Positions 16,199-24,743 are shown, numbered from the stretch's first letter. The stretch is 64,000 nucleotides of DNA from Clostridium chrysemydis (GCF_015234215.1 NZ_JADEKP010000001.1:1426001-1490000), one strand, 5' to 3'. Numbers and translations: made by a program. The notes: generated from the sequence alone by a model not told the origin.

Positions 16199-16501
16199 TT
16201 ATTCCTCCTCAAATTTTTTTCTTAATCTTTGCATTTCTGCTTTTGTTTCCTGTTGTGACCTTATAGCTCTATCGTATCTTTCTTTATTCTTTGAAGCAGT
16301 TCCGTCAGTTTCTCTCCACCTGTTAAATAACTTTGTCGTTCTCTCTTGCATCTTTTCAATTCTACTACTTAAGTAATAGGCTATATACTTCTTCCCACAA
16401 TTAGGACAAATAAAGTAAACTCTTCTTATATCACCCTTAACTTTTTCTATTTTTTGATTTGGCTCAAATTCGAAATTTCATTTATCACATTTAGCTAACA
16501 T
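16199..16501 (-). pseudogene. Zinc-ribbon protein interrupted by an in-frame TGA at a cysteine position
   Basis: The frame starts at an ATG with a perfect GAGGAGG site and spans 100 codons, but codon 8 is TGA (16480-16478). The reading is MLAKCDK, stop, NFEFEP, and later ICPNCGKKYIAYYL, so the stop replaces the second Cys of an expected C-x2-C partner to CPNC. A TGT or TGC to TGA change would explain it. The remaining 92 codons stay open, encoding a basic helix-rich tail (about 45-100). Either a recent nonsense mutation or UGA read-through is possible; I favour a mutation, as no clear SECIS-like hairpin follows. Confidence 0.65.
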
Positions 16502-16524
16502 AATTATTCCTCCTCAAATTTAGG

Positions 16525-16564
16525 TATAATAAAAGCACTTACTATAATTTAAGTAAGTGCTTTT
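16525..16564 (-). terminator. Terminator after the 110-residue accessory gene
   Basis: A perfect 13-bp stem (16531-16543 with 16552-16564) is followed on the - strand by a short TTATTATA stretch. It overlaps the upstream gene's stop codon. Confidence 0.65.
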
Positions 16565-16895
16565 ATCTTAAAACTTTAATTAAAACTTCTTTATATAATT
16601 GTCTTAGTGTAACATCTTTCAAATTTAACTTTAAATCATTATTTTCATAATCCAAAAGCCCTACATCAGGCAAGCAATCTTCTTTATCAATTACTTTTAA
16701 TAGTTTATCAGCTCCATTAACTGCAACAGCATATATATTTTCTTCTGTCTCTTCATCAACATCAATTAATACTTCAAAACCTTCGTATGGTGTTACAAAT
16801 TCATCTAAAACATTAGGTTTTCTTTCTATTATACAAGTTGCTTCTATATATCCAACTGAATCTTCTACACTAAATCCAAATATTTGTTTTCCCAT
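16563..16895 (-). CDS. Hypothetical acidic protein
   Basis: From the ATG at 16895 the product has 110 residues; a TTG four codons further upstream has no better ribosome-binding site. The protein is acidic (ENIYAVAVNG, then DYENNDLKLNLKD), soluble and beta-prone at the start. It lies in the accessory block between the MuF head gene and the scaffold and ends in its own terminator. No family recognised; an immunity-like or moron function is possible but unsupported. Confidence 0.55.
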   Translation of the reverse strand: MGKQIFGFSVEDSVGYIEATCIIERKPNVLDEFVTPYEGFEVLIDVDEETEENIYAVAVNGADKLLKVIDKEDCLPDVGLLDYENNDLKLNLKDVTLRQLYKEVLIKVLR

Positions 16896-16984
16896 ATAAT
16901 ATTCCAACTTTCTAATTTATTTTCAGCTAATTTTCACTTGGATAATATGCTGGTATTATACAGTCAGGAGTTTTTATTTAATAG

Positions 16985-17233
16985 TCACTTCTCTATCAAT
17001 TCCCAATTGCGAACACCTTTTTTTAAATCTAAAGTGTATTTTTTACTACAACTATTACATAATATATTTACATCATGCTCTCTAAAACCTGGTGTATAAT
17101 CATGTTCTTCTACAATTTTTCCTTTTCCACAAGGGCATTCATACTCTAACACTTCAACATCTGAACACATATTATCGATATCAATATCTTTTGGACTTCT
17201 TGAACTTGGTTTTTCAATTAATTTTGTTCTCAT
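16985..17233 (-). CDS. Small zinc-ribbon protein
   Basis: This 82-residue protein carries two Cys pairs, CPCGKG (about 34-39) and CNSC (about 59-62), spaced as in a zinc ribbon, with a His between. The N-terminus is basic and low-complexity. Such mini-ribbons usually bind nucleic acid or protein partners. It belongs to the accessory block after the MuF head gene. Confidence 0.6.
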   Translation of the reverse strand: MRTKLIEKPSSRSPKDIDIDNMCSDVEVLEYECPCGKGKIVEEHDYTPGFREHDVNILCNSCSKKYTLDLKKGVRNWELIEK

Positions 17234-17283
17234 AAAATCACCTCTTCAGTATAATTTTACCATATATAATTATTCTTTCAAAT

Positions 17284-17314
17284 AAAAAACATCCACTTAT
17301 TAATTATGTAGATG
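17284..17314 (-). terminator. Terminator after the MuF neighbour gene
   Basis: CATCCAC (17290-17296) pairs with GTAGATG (17308-17314) with one G-U; on the - strand TTTTTT follows. It ends the packaging-head transcript just past the 74-residue gene. Confidence 0.6.
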
Positions 17315-17317
17315 CTC

Positions 17318-17542
17318 TTAATAATTTAATTCAATTTTATCTACTATTGTTCCTAATGATTTACCTTCTATTTTCCATTCTTTAAGCATATCATCATATT
17401 CTTTAAATAACTCTGATTTATCATCATCATAACACCCAACATTAAATCCATCATTCAATAAGAATATATAATATTCTCTTCCATTATAGAAAAAAGACGT
17501 ATCATTTATTTCAACAAAATCTTTTAATTCTTCTCTTGTCAT
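17318..17542 (-). CDS. Small acidic protein beside the MuF head gene
   Basis: The gene encodes 74 residues beginning MTREELKDFVEIND, with the segment FFYNGREYYIFLLNDGFNVG followed by an acidic loop (CYDDDKSELF) and DMLKEWKIEGKSLGTIVDKI. It is strongly acidic and directly follows the MuF gene, then stops at a terminator. Small acidic proteins after a toxin-tailed gene are often immunity proteins; here that is an inference from position, size and charge. Confidence 0.55.
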   Translation of the reverse strand: MTREELKDFVEINDTSFFYNGREYYIFLLNDGFNVGCYDDDKSELFKEYDDMLKEWKIEGKSLGTIVDKIELNY

Positions 17543-17563
17543 AAAATCACTTCCTTACCTTTA

Positions 17564-18733
17564 TTATAATATATCCTTATTTAACTTTCTATCTTTACTG
17601 CTTAATTCTTTGGTAATTCTCTTACATTTTCCTTCTTTATCCCAACTATATTTATGGCAATGTTCTCCGTTCTTTCCATATGGATGTAACTTAGGTGCTC
17701 CGTGTGGTCCAGAATGAACTTGTTTTGCCATCATACCATCTTTGTTATAATAAGTTCTATCTATTTGCCTAATTCCTTTTTTAATAGAATCAGTTTCTAT
17801 TACTGAATATGGTTTATGTTGTCTAGGAATACTAAAGTGTTCTCCTTTATGGTCCTCGGTTATTTTTATAGTTCCATCATCATTAAACTTATATCCTTCA
17901 TTACTTCTTCTATTGAACTCATTATTAATATCTTCTTTAGCTGTATCATGGTCTTTTAATGCATCTACATTATCTACTACTGGTAAGTAAGTACACCTAC
18001 AATTAGCATGAAGTGGCAAACTAGGTCTATCATTCATTTTATAAATATTACCGTGCTTAACTCCACATCTAGGGCAAGTCCTTTCATCTGATGCAGCCCA
18101 TAACTGAACTTCCTTACATCCTGCATCTTCATAAGCTTTAAAACTACTCTCGTTCAGATAGTGCATTGTTTCTGTTCTTACTAATCTATGAGTTTCATTA
18201 AACCCTTTATTCATTCTATTGTTAAGTTGAATAACCATTTCTGTTACTGTCTTACCTTGCTGCAATCCTGTTGTAAGTATCTCATTCATATTCATAGCTA
18301 AAACTTTAGTATTCTTCCAAAGTCTTTCTGAATAGTTACTACCTAACCAAGGTATATTAAGCATTTCTTCCATAAGTTTTGTATTAGGCATTGAAAAATC
18401 TATTTGTCCTAATGCTTCCATAGTAGCCTTATAGTTCTTACTGAAACCTTCATACATATTCTTTTTACCAAAGTTCTCTACACTTGAACCAAGCTCTTTA
18501 ATAATAGAATTCATATTGTTCTGTAGGTTTGTGAGCCTATTATACTTATGCATATCACTTAATGTAGGTGTAGATGATTGTATCTTCTCTGTAAGCTTGT
18601 ATAACTCTTCTGATATATCATTACTAGCTTCTTCATACATTTCTAATAATGATCTGTTCTTTTCTTCTAGTGAATTGTATAAATTCCAAGTAGGTTCTGC
18701 TACTCTCTTTTCCCAGTACTCACTATTCTTCAT
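17564..18733 (-). CDS. Minor head protein with MuF domain and extra C-terminal domain
   Basis: Phage head morphogenesis protein of the SPP1 gp7/Mu gpF class, present in few copies in the capsid. The ATG at 18733 (AGGTG 6 nt upstream) gives 389 residues; a GTG lies three codons earlier. Residues about 1-150 are helical. The MuF core (about 150-255) shows TETMHYLNESSFKAYEDAG, then ERTCPRCGVKHGNIY and PLHANCRCT, giving the usual C-x2-C/H-x-N-C-R-C set. An extra ~120-residue region (about 270-389) is His/Gly/Lys-rich, with HSGPHGAPKLHPYGKNGEHC, and is not part of the MuF core. C-terminal extensions on MuF proteins are known carriers of polymorphic toxin domains. It overlaps the portal stop by 11 bp. 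Confidence 0.85.
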   Translation of the reverse strand: MKNSEYWEKRVAEPTWNLYNSLEEKNRSLLEMYEEASNDISEELYKLTEKIQSSTPTLSDMHKYNRLTNLQNNMNSIIKELGSSVENFGKKNMYEGFSKNYKATMEALGQIDFSMPNTKLMEEMLNIPWLGSNYSERLWKNTKVLAMNMNEILTTGLQQGKTVTEMVIQLNNRMNKGFNETHRLVRTETMHYLNESSFKAYEDAGCKEVQLWAASDERTCPRCGVKHGNIYKMNDRPSLPLHANCRCTYLPVVDNVDALKDHDTAKEDINNEFNRRSNEGYKFNDDGTIKITEDHKGEHFSIPRQHKPYSVIETDSIKKGIRQIDRTYYNKDGMMAKQVHSGPHGAPKLHPYGKNGEHCHKYSWDKEGKCKRITKELSSKDRKLNKDIL

Positions 18734-20168
18734 CACCTTCACCTACTTTTTTATTAGGTAATGGTATCTTATCAAAGTTTATTCCAAACTCTTCTTTTTC
18801 TTTATCAAGTTGTTCCTGCTCTGCTACTGGATCTTTAACCCAAGGATGATTAGACATTATAGTTTTATTACTAATTACTCCTTTACTATTAACACAATTA
18901 CTAATAGTTTCAGTTTCATTAATCTTAATATTCTTATTAAATATGAGTTCTACTGGTACATCTTTATATGAGCCCTGACTACTCTCACTTAAATATATGT
19001 TTATAAAATACAATAACTCCTTAAAAGCTTTCTTAAATAAAACTTCTAAAGAGTTACATTTTAAATCAATTCCACTATATAAGAATTTAAGAGCTATACC
19101 ACTTGGTGAACTACCAAACTTATCAAGGTCTTTATTTACTCCTTGGCCACACTCATTAATATCTCTTTTTAATTGTTCAAAGTGTACTTTCATAGCTTCT
19201 ACATCCATAGTAGGGTTAAGGACATCTACACCACCTTCTTCTACATCATCAATAAGAATTGACCTATAGTAGTTCATATTGTCCATAAACTCTCCTATAT
19301 CTTCTCCCCCATAGCCTTTAAGTACAAATATAAGATTCTTAACTTCTTCAATGAAGTTAGCTACATCTGATCTGCTTAAATCATAATTATCAACTAAGCT
19401 CTTTATAAACTTAATATCGCCTTTTTCTATCCTATTATTTTTGAAGGGTATAAAGGGTATCTTATTCCAAACAGCATAATTCCCATCTTTTAAATAGTGT
19501 CCTATATTGCCCTCAATATTTAAATACTTCTCTGAATCTAGTAATATCTGTTCCCCATCTTTGACATAATAATCTACTTTATCTGGATACCATAACTCTA
19601 TTTTAGTTACTGTTTTCTTTTCAGTACCTTCATATACCAAAACATCATAAAGTCTTATTAGTCTATCTAAACTCTTATGCCTTCTATCCTTCCATATAGG
19701 TATTACCTGTTCACTAGGAATAACCATATAATCAAGTTTACCTTCTTCATTGACAAATATATGTAGCCATCCTAACCCCTTGTTAGAAGCTTCATATCCA
19801 AGCTCATTAAGTATATCTAAGAAGTCCTCTCCTAAGGTCCAATCAAGTTTATTTATATATTCTTCATTATCACTCTTAAGCGTATATTCTTTGCCTAAAA
19901 GATAATTTACTTTTTCATCTACTAGGTTCTTGTAAAAGGCGTGTGCTAGTTTATTATTAGCCTTATACTTTAACTCTTCTTCTCCACCTTTTTCAGTAGG
20001 TCTTGTTATCTTCCTTTGGAATATATCATTGTCTACTTCATAGTACATTTCACCAGTTAGCATTAAGCTTCTGTTATTTGAACCTATAAACTCATTAATC
20101 TCTTCGCCTAACCATTGAATAGTATTCATAGGTCCATCTGCTGGAACTGGCTTACCTAATCCAAACAT
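18723..20168 (-). CDS. Portal protein (SPP1 gp6 family)
   Basis: The 481-residue protein forms the dodecameric DNA channel at the capsid vertex. It has the SPP1 gp6-like pattern: ANNKLAHAFYKNLVDEKVNYLLGK near 68-91, the wing region, and a C-terminal stem/crown rich in Asn and acidic residues ending in GEGDEE. Position between TerL and the MuF gene is standard. It starts 16 nt after TerL with a good ribosome-binding site. Confidence 0.92.
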   Translation of the reverse strand: MFGLGKPVPADGPMNTIQWLGEEINEFIGSNNRSLMLTGEMYYEVDNDIFQRKITRPTEKGGEEELKYKANNKLAHAFYKNLVDEKVNYLLGKEYTLKSDNEEYINKLDWTLGEDFLDILNELGYEASNKGLGWLHIFVNEEGKLDYMVIPSEQVIPIWKDRRHKSLDRLIRLYDVLVYEGTEKKTVTKIELWYPDKVDYYVKDGEQILLDSEKYLNIEGNIGHYLKDGNYAVWNKIPFIPFKNNRIEKGDIKFIKSLVDNYDLSRSDVANFIEEVKNLIFVLKGYGGEDIGEFMDNMNYYRSILIDDVEEGGVDVLNPTMDVEAMKVHFEQLKRDINECGQGVNKDLDKFGSSPSGIALKFLYSGIDLKCNSLEVLFKKAFKELLYFINIYLSESSQGSYKDVPVELIFNKNIKINETETISNCVNSKGVISNKTIMSNHPWVKDPVAEQEQLDKEKEEFGINFDKIPLPNKKVGEGDEE

Positions 20169-20183
20169 CTTAACTCCTCCTTT

Positions 20184-21470
20184 CTATTTCTTGAATCCTT
20201 TTAATCCTCCACCCTTTAAGTTAGATACTTCATAATCATCTAATCCGTACCATATTGCACTTAATGTATGAGGATCTATATTAAATTCATCTTCTATGAT
20301 TTCTCCATCTTTATCCTCTTTATAAGTTAAGTCCTGTAATTCCTCAATAGTGTTTATACAAGTATCAGCACATATTATCTTATGGAATCTCTTAACCTTC
20401 TTAGTGTATTGAGCTCTTGAACCTTTAAACTTCTTACAGGGTTTCATTCTAAATCCTTCTTGCTTATAGAATTTAATAGCTTTCGGTTCTGCACAATCTG
20501 CTTTGATTACTTCTCTAGTATCTTTAAACTCTTTAATATCTTCTGCTATTTGTGGGTCTGTTTTATCTCTTGTGTAATACTCCCAATATATATAAAGTAT
20601 CTTTTTATCGTGGTCTACTACCATTCTAATTAATGCATTGTATGAAGTAACAAATCCAAAGTCCATCCCATTCTTTAATAGTGGTTTCTTTATATGCTTT
20701 ATTTCATCCATTACTTTGTTATGCTGCATAACTTCAAATTGTGGGAATACTAACTTACCATTGACTCCAAACCTTCCTTTACGTGCAATACGCCATAAGT
20801 CAGCATCATGTAATTTAAGTTCATCTAACTGCTCTATGTAATCTTTAGGCGCAAAAAAATTATCATCAACTGTTGAGTGATGATAATAAGTGTTTTTGAT
20901 TATTATATTTTTCTTTACATATAGCTCTTCATCATTCAATACAAAGAAGCGTTCTCTTTTATCTTGAAAGAAATGTTTATAAGACCAATTAGCCTTTGAA
21001 ACTGGGTTAGTAGATAAAATTATATGATTACTTAGTAATGGATGTCTTAATCTTCCTAATAGTTCTTTAAATCCTGCATATTTAACTTCTGAACATTCTT
21101 CTATCCATATTATAGATACACCATTAATAGACTTTAATTTAGCTGGCTTATCCATCCCTTTAAATATTATCTTACTCCCATTAGGAAACTTTACTTGCAT
21201 AGGTGAAGATATAAATTTCATACTATCGTGTACACCCATACATATAGCAACTTCTTCTAATAAATCAAAACAAGAATCTCTTATAGTGTCAAAGACTTCT
21301 CTTACTACTAATGCTTTTCTTTTCTCTTCTAATAGCTTCTTAATAAGCTTTATGGCTACGTGATAACTCTTAGAGCTTCCATATCCTCCAACTAAGAAAT
21401 AAAACTTAGAATCCCAATCATCTATAAAATCATAAAACCTATCATTAACTGCAAAATCAACTGTTGCCAT
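20184..21470 (-). CDS. terL: Terminase large subunit (PBSX/Terminase_3 family)
   Basis: ATP-driven DNA packaging motor and nuclease. Walker A is GGYGSSKS near residues 28-35, the Walker B strand with catalytic Glu pair is VSIIWIEE near 118-125, and the coupling motif is STNP in the segment [11 protein letters not shown]. The C-terminal nuclease begins with GMDFGF (first metal-binding Asp) and includes [10 protein letters not shown]. The frame overlaps the small subunit; I chose the ATG at 21470 (428 residues), but the GTG at 21479 is equally possible because neither has a strong ribosome-binding site. Confidence 0.93.
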   Translation of the reverse strand: MATVDFAVNDRFYDFIDDWDSKFYFLVGGYGSSKSYHVAIKLIKKLLEEKRKALVVREVFDTIRDSCFDLLEEVAICMGVHDSMKFISSPMQVKFPNGSKIIFKGMDKPAKLKSINGVSIIWIEECSEVKYAGFKELLGRLRHPLLSNHIILSTNPVSKANWSYKHFFQDKRERFFVLNDEELYVKKNIIIKNTYYHHSTVDDNFFAPKDYIEQLDELKLHDADLWRIARKGRFGVNGKLVFPQFEVMQHNKVMDEIKHIKKPLLKNGMDFGFVTSYNALIRMVVDHDKKILYIYWEYYTRDKTDPQIAEDIKEFKDTREVIKADCAEPKAIKFYKQEGFRMKPCKKFKGSRAQYTKKVKRFHKIICADTCINTIEELQDLTYKEDKDGEIIEDEFNIDPHTLSAIWYGLDDYEVSNLKGGGLKGFKK

Positions 21471-22314
21471 TTCTTTCACTCGCCTTTACAAAATTAATAG
21501 TTATTGGTTCTATATCTTTTTTATTTACTTTAGCCTTTAATACTTCAAGTTCTGCCTTTTGTTTATCTGTTGCTATATTCATATGGTCCGATAACCATTG
21601 AAGAGCTTTCATCTTATCCTGTAGCTTAATCTTAACTCCATCTTTACCCTCTGATACTTCTTGTAATATGCTTGTATCTAGTTCTTTACTATCATTAAGC
21701 TCTACTACATTATATTCAAAGTAATCTTGCTCTCCTGTGTCTGGATTAATAACTGGAATATCCTCACCATCACTATTTACAGTCCATTTATTTTTACGCT
21801 GCTTCTTAAAAGATAAGTAATCTCCTATATCACTAAAAGCTATATCCATATACTTCTGAAATATATCTTCTTCACTTAATAATGCTTGATTAAGTTTATG
21901 CTGCTTTAACTTCTTTATCTCTGCTTTTACCTTAGTGTTTCTTAGTAAGTTATATCCATTAACCATTGCAGTTTCATAACTACATCCATAAGCTTTTTGA
22001 TATGCCTTAGTAGCATTGAACTTCTTTATATAATAAATGCAAAAGAGCCTTTGCTTATCCGTAAGTTCAGTATTCTTTAATACCTCTTTTACTTCCTCTG
22101 CAATAGGCTCTTTCTTATTTACTTTTTTATTATTCTGATTAAGCGAACGTTCATTATTTTTATCCGAACGTTCACTATCCCAGTTATATGTTTTCTTCCA
22201 TCTTCGTACTGTGCTAGATGGTATATTTAATTCTTTTGATATATCTACTAACTTATAACCTTGCTTATACAATTCATAAGCTTTACTTACTTTTTCATTT
22301 GGTGCTCTTGCCAC
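21457..22314 (-). CDS. terS: Terminase small subunit (Terminase_2)
   Basis: The 285-residue protein recognises the packaging site. An N-terminal helix-turn-helix (about 10-45, with [20 protein letters not shown]) precedes a basic linker and the Terminase_2 core (about 85-160) with [20 protein letters not shown] and a second helix-turn-helix-like region. The C-terminal half is a helical oligomerisation region with an acidic insert. It overlaps TerL by 14-23 bp, so the two are translationally coupled. Its length matches PBSX-type small terminases. Confidence 0.9.
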   Translation of the reverse strand: MARAPNEKVSKAYELYKQGYKLVDISKELNIPSSTVRRWKKTYNWDSERSDKNNERSLNQNNKKVNKKEPIAEEVKEVLKNTELTDKQRLFCIYYIKKFNATKAYQKAYGCSYETAMVNGYNLLRNTKVKAEIKKLKQHKLNQALLSEEDIFQKYMDIAFSDIGDYLSFKKQRKNKWTVNSDGEDIPVINPDTGEQDYFEYNVVELNDSKELDTSILQEVSEGKDGVKIKLQDKMKALQWLSDHMNIATDKQKAELEVLKAKVNKKDIEPITINFVKASERNGNS

Positions 22315-22329
22315 CTATCACCACCTCAC

Positions 22330-23163
22330 TTACTTAATTATATAATCTCTTATTCCAGTACTTGCAAAATTAATATATTCTGATTTTGCAGTTTCTTTAT
22401 TATCATAATCTACCGTTACATTATATCCATCATTAGGGTAAATTACTTGTGCTCCATAGCTACTCTTAGGAAATTCTATTTTTAATTCTGAATCATTAAG
22501 TAGCTTATTTTTTACATGTTCATTCTCATATTTTGTTTTTTCTTGTTTATTCAAACTATCTTTTAATGATATTAATTCAGAATACATCATAGTTAACATT
22601 CCCTTTTCATCTAATGTCTCCGAATTATTCATATTATCTGCAGCTGATTTTATATTTAATATTTTTATTAGTGAATTTGCATCAATACCTTCTTTATGAT
22701 TTTTATATGTTTCTATAATTCTATCTGATATATTTTTTTGGTCTTCAATAACGTTTCTGTACGACAATCCTTTATCATATTTGTAAGTGTTTATATTCCC
22801 AACATCAAATATTTCTCCCGGATTATGATCTCCTAATAATACTACTGGCTTATCAAATGCTTGTCTAATTCCTAGTTCATACAGAACATTGGGATTTTTG
22901 GAACTTAAATCACAAATTGCCATCGGTGCATCAATTAATGCCTTTATTATTTCTAAATGTATTACATTACTTGATTTATTTTCATCAACCCTATATGCTT
23001 CAAATCCAGCCTTTTCAATTGCAGGTTTAAATACATCTTCGTATACTAATTGAAAATGTCCAGTTTCATAATCACTATTATCACTTATAGGCATAATTAC
23101 AAAACATTTCTCTTTAGCTTGCTTTTCTATTTCTTTATTTTGCTCTATTTTTTTATTTGTCAT
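22330..23163 (-). CDS. TIR/nucleoside 2-deoxyribosyltransferase-like protein
   Basis: Accessory protein of 277 residues; the ATG at 23163 has GAGGTG 7 nt upstream. The N-terminal domain (about 20-135) has the TIR/deoxyribosyltransferase-like Rossmann pattern: CFVIMPIS strand, YEDVFKPAIEKAGFEAYRVDE helix and strand, APMAICDLSSKNPNVLYELG, and a final strand KPVVLLGD. The YELG Glu is the expected catalytic residue of NAD- or nucleoside-cleaving members. The rest is a linker, a coiled coil (about 190-225) and a small beta region. It has its own consensus promoter. Related TIR-like domains act in bacterial antiphage systems, so a superinfection-defence role is plausible but not shown. Confidence 0.75.
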   Translation of the reverse strand: MTNKKIEQNKEIEKQAKEKCFVIMPISDNSDYETGHFQLVYEDVFKPAIEKAGFEAYRVDENKSSNVIHLEIIKALIDAPMAICDLSSKNPNVLYELGIRQAFDKPVVLLGDHNPGEIFDVGNINTYKYDKGLSYRNVIEDQKNISDRIIETYKNHKEGIDANSLIKILNIKSAADNMNNSETLDEKGMLTMMYSELISLKDSLNKQEKTKYENEHVKNKLLNDSELKIEFPKSSYGAQVIYPNDGYNVTVDYDNKETAKSEYINFASTGIRDYIIK

Positions 23164-23182
23164 TATAATCACCTCACAATTA

Positions 23183-23211
23183 ATTATAAGGTAAAGTTTT
23201 ACATAATACAA
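23183..23211 (-). promoter_or_regulatory. Sigma-A promoter of the TIR-like gene
   Basis: On the - strand TTGTAT (23211-23206), a 17-nt spacer and a perfect TATAAT (23188-23183) lie just upstream of the TIR-like gene's ribosome-binding site. Confidence 0.75.
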
Positions 23212-23239
23212 AAAGAATCTAGCCGAAACTAGATTCTTT
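23207..23239 (-). terminator. Terminator downstream of tRNA-Ser
   Basis: A perfect 11-bp stem (23212-23222 with 23229-23239) is followed by TTTTTG on the - strand. It insulates the tRNA transcript from the TIR-like gene, and overlaps the -35 box of that gene's promoter. Confidence 0.7.
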
Positions 23240-23281
23240 ACTGAATGTTTAAAATCCCTACCGAGGTTAATAATGAGAACG

Positions 23282-23376
23282 TGGTGGAAAGTAAGAGATT
23301 TGAACTCTTGCTAGATGCTTTTAACACCTACTAACAATTTAGCAAACTGCCCTCTTAACCACTTGAGTAACTTTCC
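23282..23376 (-). tRNA. Prophage tRNA-Ser (anticodon GCU)
   Basis: The 95-nt sequence folds as a type II tRNA. The acceptor pair is GGAAAGT (23376-23370) with ACTTTCC (23292-23286), and the D stem is CTC/GAG. The anticodon stem GCAGT/ATTGT (with G-U pairs) frames loop TTGCTAA, giving anticodon GCT at 23343-23341. The variable arm is a 5-bp hairpin, and the T stem AAGAG/CTCTT closes loop TTCAAAT. CCA is encoded (23284-23282). The discriminator is A rather than the usual serine G. It would read AGC and AGU codons. It lies inside the prophage between two accessory genes. Confidence 0.88.
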
Positions 23377-23380
23377 ATAT

Positions 23381-23405
23381 GGTAGCAACTTAATGCTACC
23401 TTTTT
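23381..23405 (+). terminator. Hairpin with T tract upstream of tRNA-Ser
   Basis: GGTAGCA (23381-23387) pairs with TGCTACC (23394-23400), followed by TTTTTAT on the + strand. No + strand gene precedes it, so it may be a remnant or may end antisense transcription. Confidence 0.45.
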
Positions 23406-23526
23406 ATAGAACAAAAGGGTATGATACTTTGAGATTTATGAAAACTTATGTTAAGCCTGTCCTCATATATAGAATACTACAAATAAACGGTACTATGTTG
23501 GTAGTATTATGGTAGAAAAGCGGTAG

Positions 23527-24189
23527 TTATTTTAAATAATCCTTTTTCTTATTATGCTCATAATTTCTTATTTTTCTATCTATGTTCTTTATAATCCACT
23601 TTTCATTTGTTGAGTATTCATCATCTTCTACTATTTTGTCCTTAAAAAAATATCGAGTTTTTGTTAAAATAAACCATGCAATAATACTAACTCCAAATAC
23701 TTTTGCTATTGCCCAGATAGAAACTCCCCCATTAGCACCAAAAATTTTTAATATAAGAATTGTTACACTGTATACCATCGGTATTAAACATAAAAATATA
23801 ATTAATAGATATAAAAATAGATATATTATATCAGCAAACCTAGATAGTTTAAACATTGTATTCATAACACTATTTTTTTCAGATGGAAAGTTACATTTAT
23901 AATCTTCTATTAAAACCTTATGTAGTTTTACATCATCATTATGATCAATCAAATACCTAACATAGGGTGGTATATAGTAATCCTCATATGTATAATGTTC
24001 ATTAATAAATCTTACAGGTTTAATATCTCCATTTTTCTTATATCTCTCAATATACAAAGCTAATACACCCTCAAAATATTTTTTCTTAACGGATTTATAC
24101 TCTACATACTCTTTATCGAAATAAAGAAATAGAAATGCAAAGATAGCACCTATAGGTGCCCAGTTTTTTAGTTGTTCTAAATAATCCAT
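23527..24189 (-). CDS. Multi-span membrane protein, accessory
   Basis: The 220-residue protein has a strong AGGAGG site. Hydrophobic helices are visible at about 10-24, 120-145 (possibly two) and 155-175, separated by a charged cytoplasmic-looking domain (about 25-115); the C-terminal 40 residues are charged. No family recognised. It lies in an accessory island with the tRNA-Ser and the TIR-like gene, between the late regulator and the terminase. A superinfection-exclusion or defence-effector role is possible from topology and context only. Confidence 0.6.
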   Translation of the reverse strand: MDYLEQLKNWAPIGAIFAFLFLYFDKEYVEYKSVKKKYFEGVLALYIERYKKNGDIKPVRFINEHYTYEDYYIPPYVRYLIDHNDDVKLHKVLIEDYKCNFPSEKNSVMNTMFKLSRFADIIYLFLYLLIIFLCLIPMVYSVTILILKIFGANGGVSIWAIAKVFGVSIIAWFILTKTRYFFKDKIVEDDEYSTNEKWIIKNIDRKIRNYEHNKKKDYLK

Positions 24190-24266
24190 TTTAATCCTCC
24201 TAAACTATATTATTACATTATATTTTCGAGAATTATTTGATTTAATTTATTTCTAATTTGTAAATT

Positions 24267-24734
24267 TCAAAATATTGTTTGTTGTATATATGGATTATAG
24301 AAAACAGTATCTGAAATCTTTTTAATTGATATGCTTCTTAAATCCTTTCTGCAATATTCTTGACTATACTTAAGTACAAATGCTATTTGATTCCAACTTA
24401 ATGACCTTTTATTTATATATCTCAATTCAACTAACTTTCTTTCTTCATCATTTAAACCTTGAACTGCGCCATCAATTCTACGTTTTAAAGTTATCTTTTT
24501 AGATAAATCATCTCTTAATACCTTTAATTCCTTTTCTCTTTCTAATATTTCATTTTCTACTGAAGAACTAAATTTGTTAGTAGATTGTGTTCTTTCTTCA
24601 TATCCAATAGCTCCACAACCTTTATAGGATTCCTCTATATCCTTAATCTCTGCTTTTAACAGCTCTATTCTCAAAGCTAAATTATTATAGTCATATAAAA
24701 TAGCTTCTGTTTTCTTAAATAAATCTTTATCCAT
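24267..24734 (-). CDS. Late transcription regulator (ArpU/RinA-like, sigma-70 region 4-like)
   Basis: The 155-residue protein has an N-terminal coiled coil (about 5-90) and a C-terminal helix-turn-helix of sigma-70 region 4 type: LNDEERKLVELRYINKRS, then SWNQIAFVLKYSQEYCRKD. ArpU/RinA-like proteins with this layout sit just upstream of terminase in many Firmicute phages and activate the late operon. Here only the accessory island intervenes. Role inferred from domain order and position. Confidence 0.75.
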   Translation of the reverse strand: MDKDLFKKTEAILYDYNNLALRIELLKAEIKDIEESYKGCGAIGYEERTQSTNKFSSSVENEILEREKELKVLRDDLSKKITLKRRIDGAVQGLNDEERKLVELRYINKRSLSWNQIAFVLKYSQEYCRKDLRSISIKKISDTVFYNPYIQQTIF

Positions 24735-24743
24735 AAATACCTC

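Noticed and set aside
16199-16501. Selenoprotein interpretation of the internal TGA
   Set aside because: No convincing SECIS-like hairpin is visible right after the TGA, and a nonsense change at a single base is simpler.
23315-23515. 66-codon open frame on the + strand
   Set aside because: It overlaps the tRNA-Ser gene on the opposite strand and has no ribosome-binding site.
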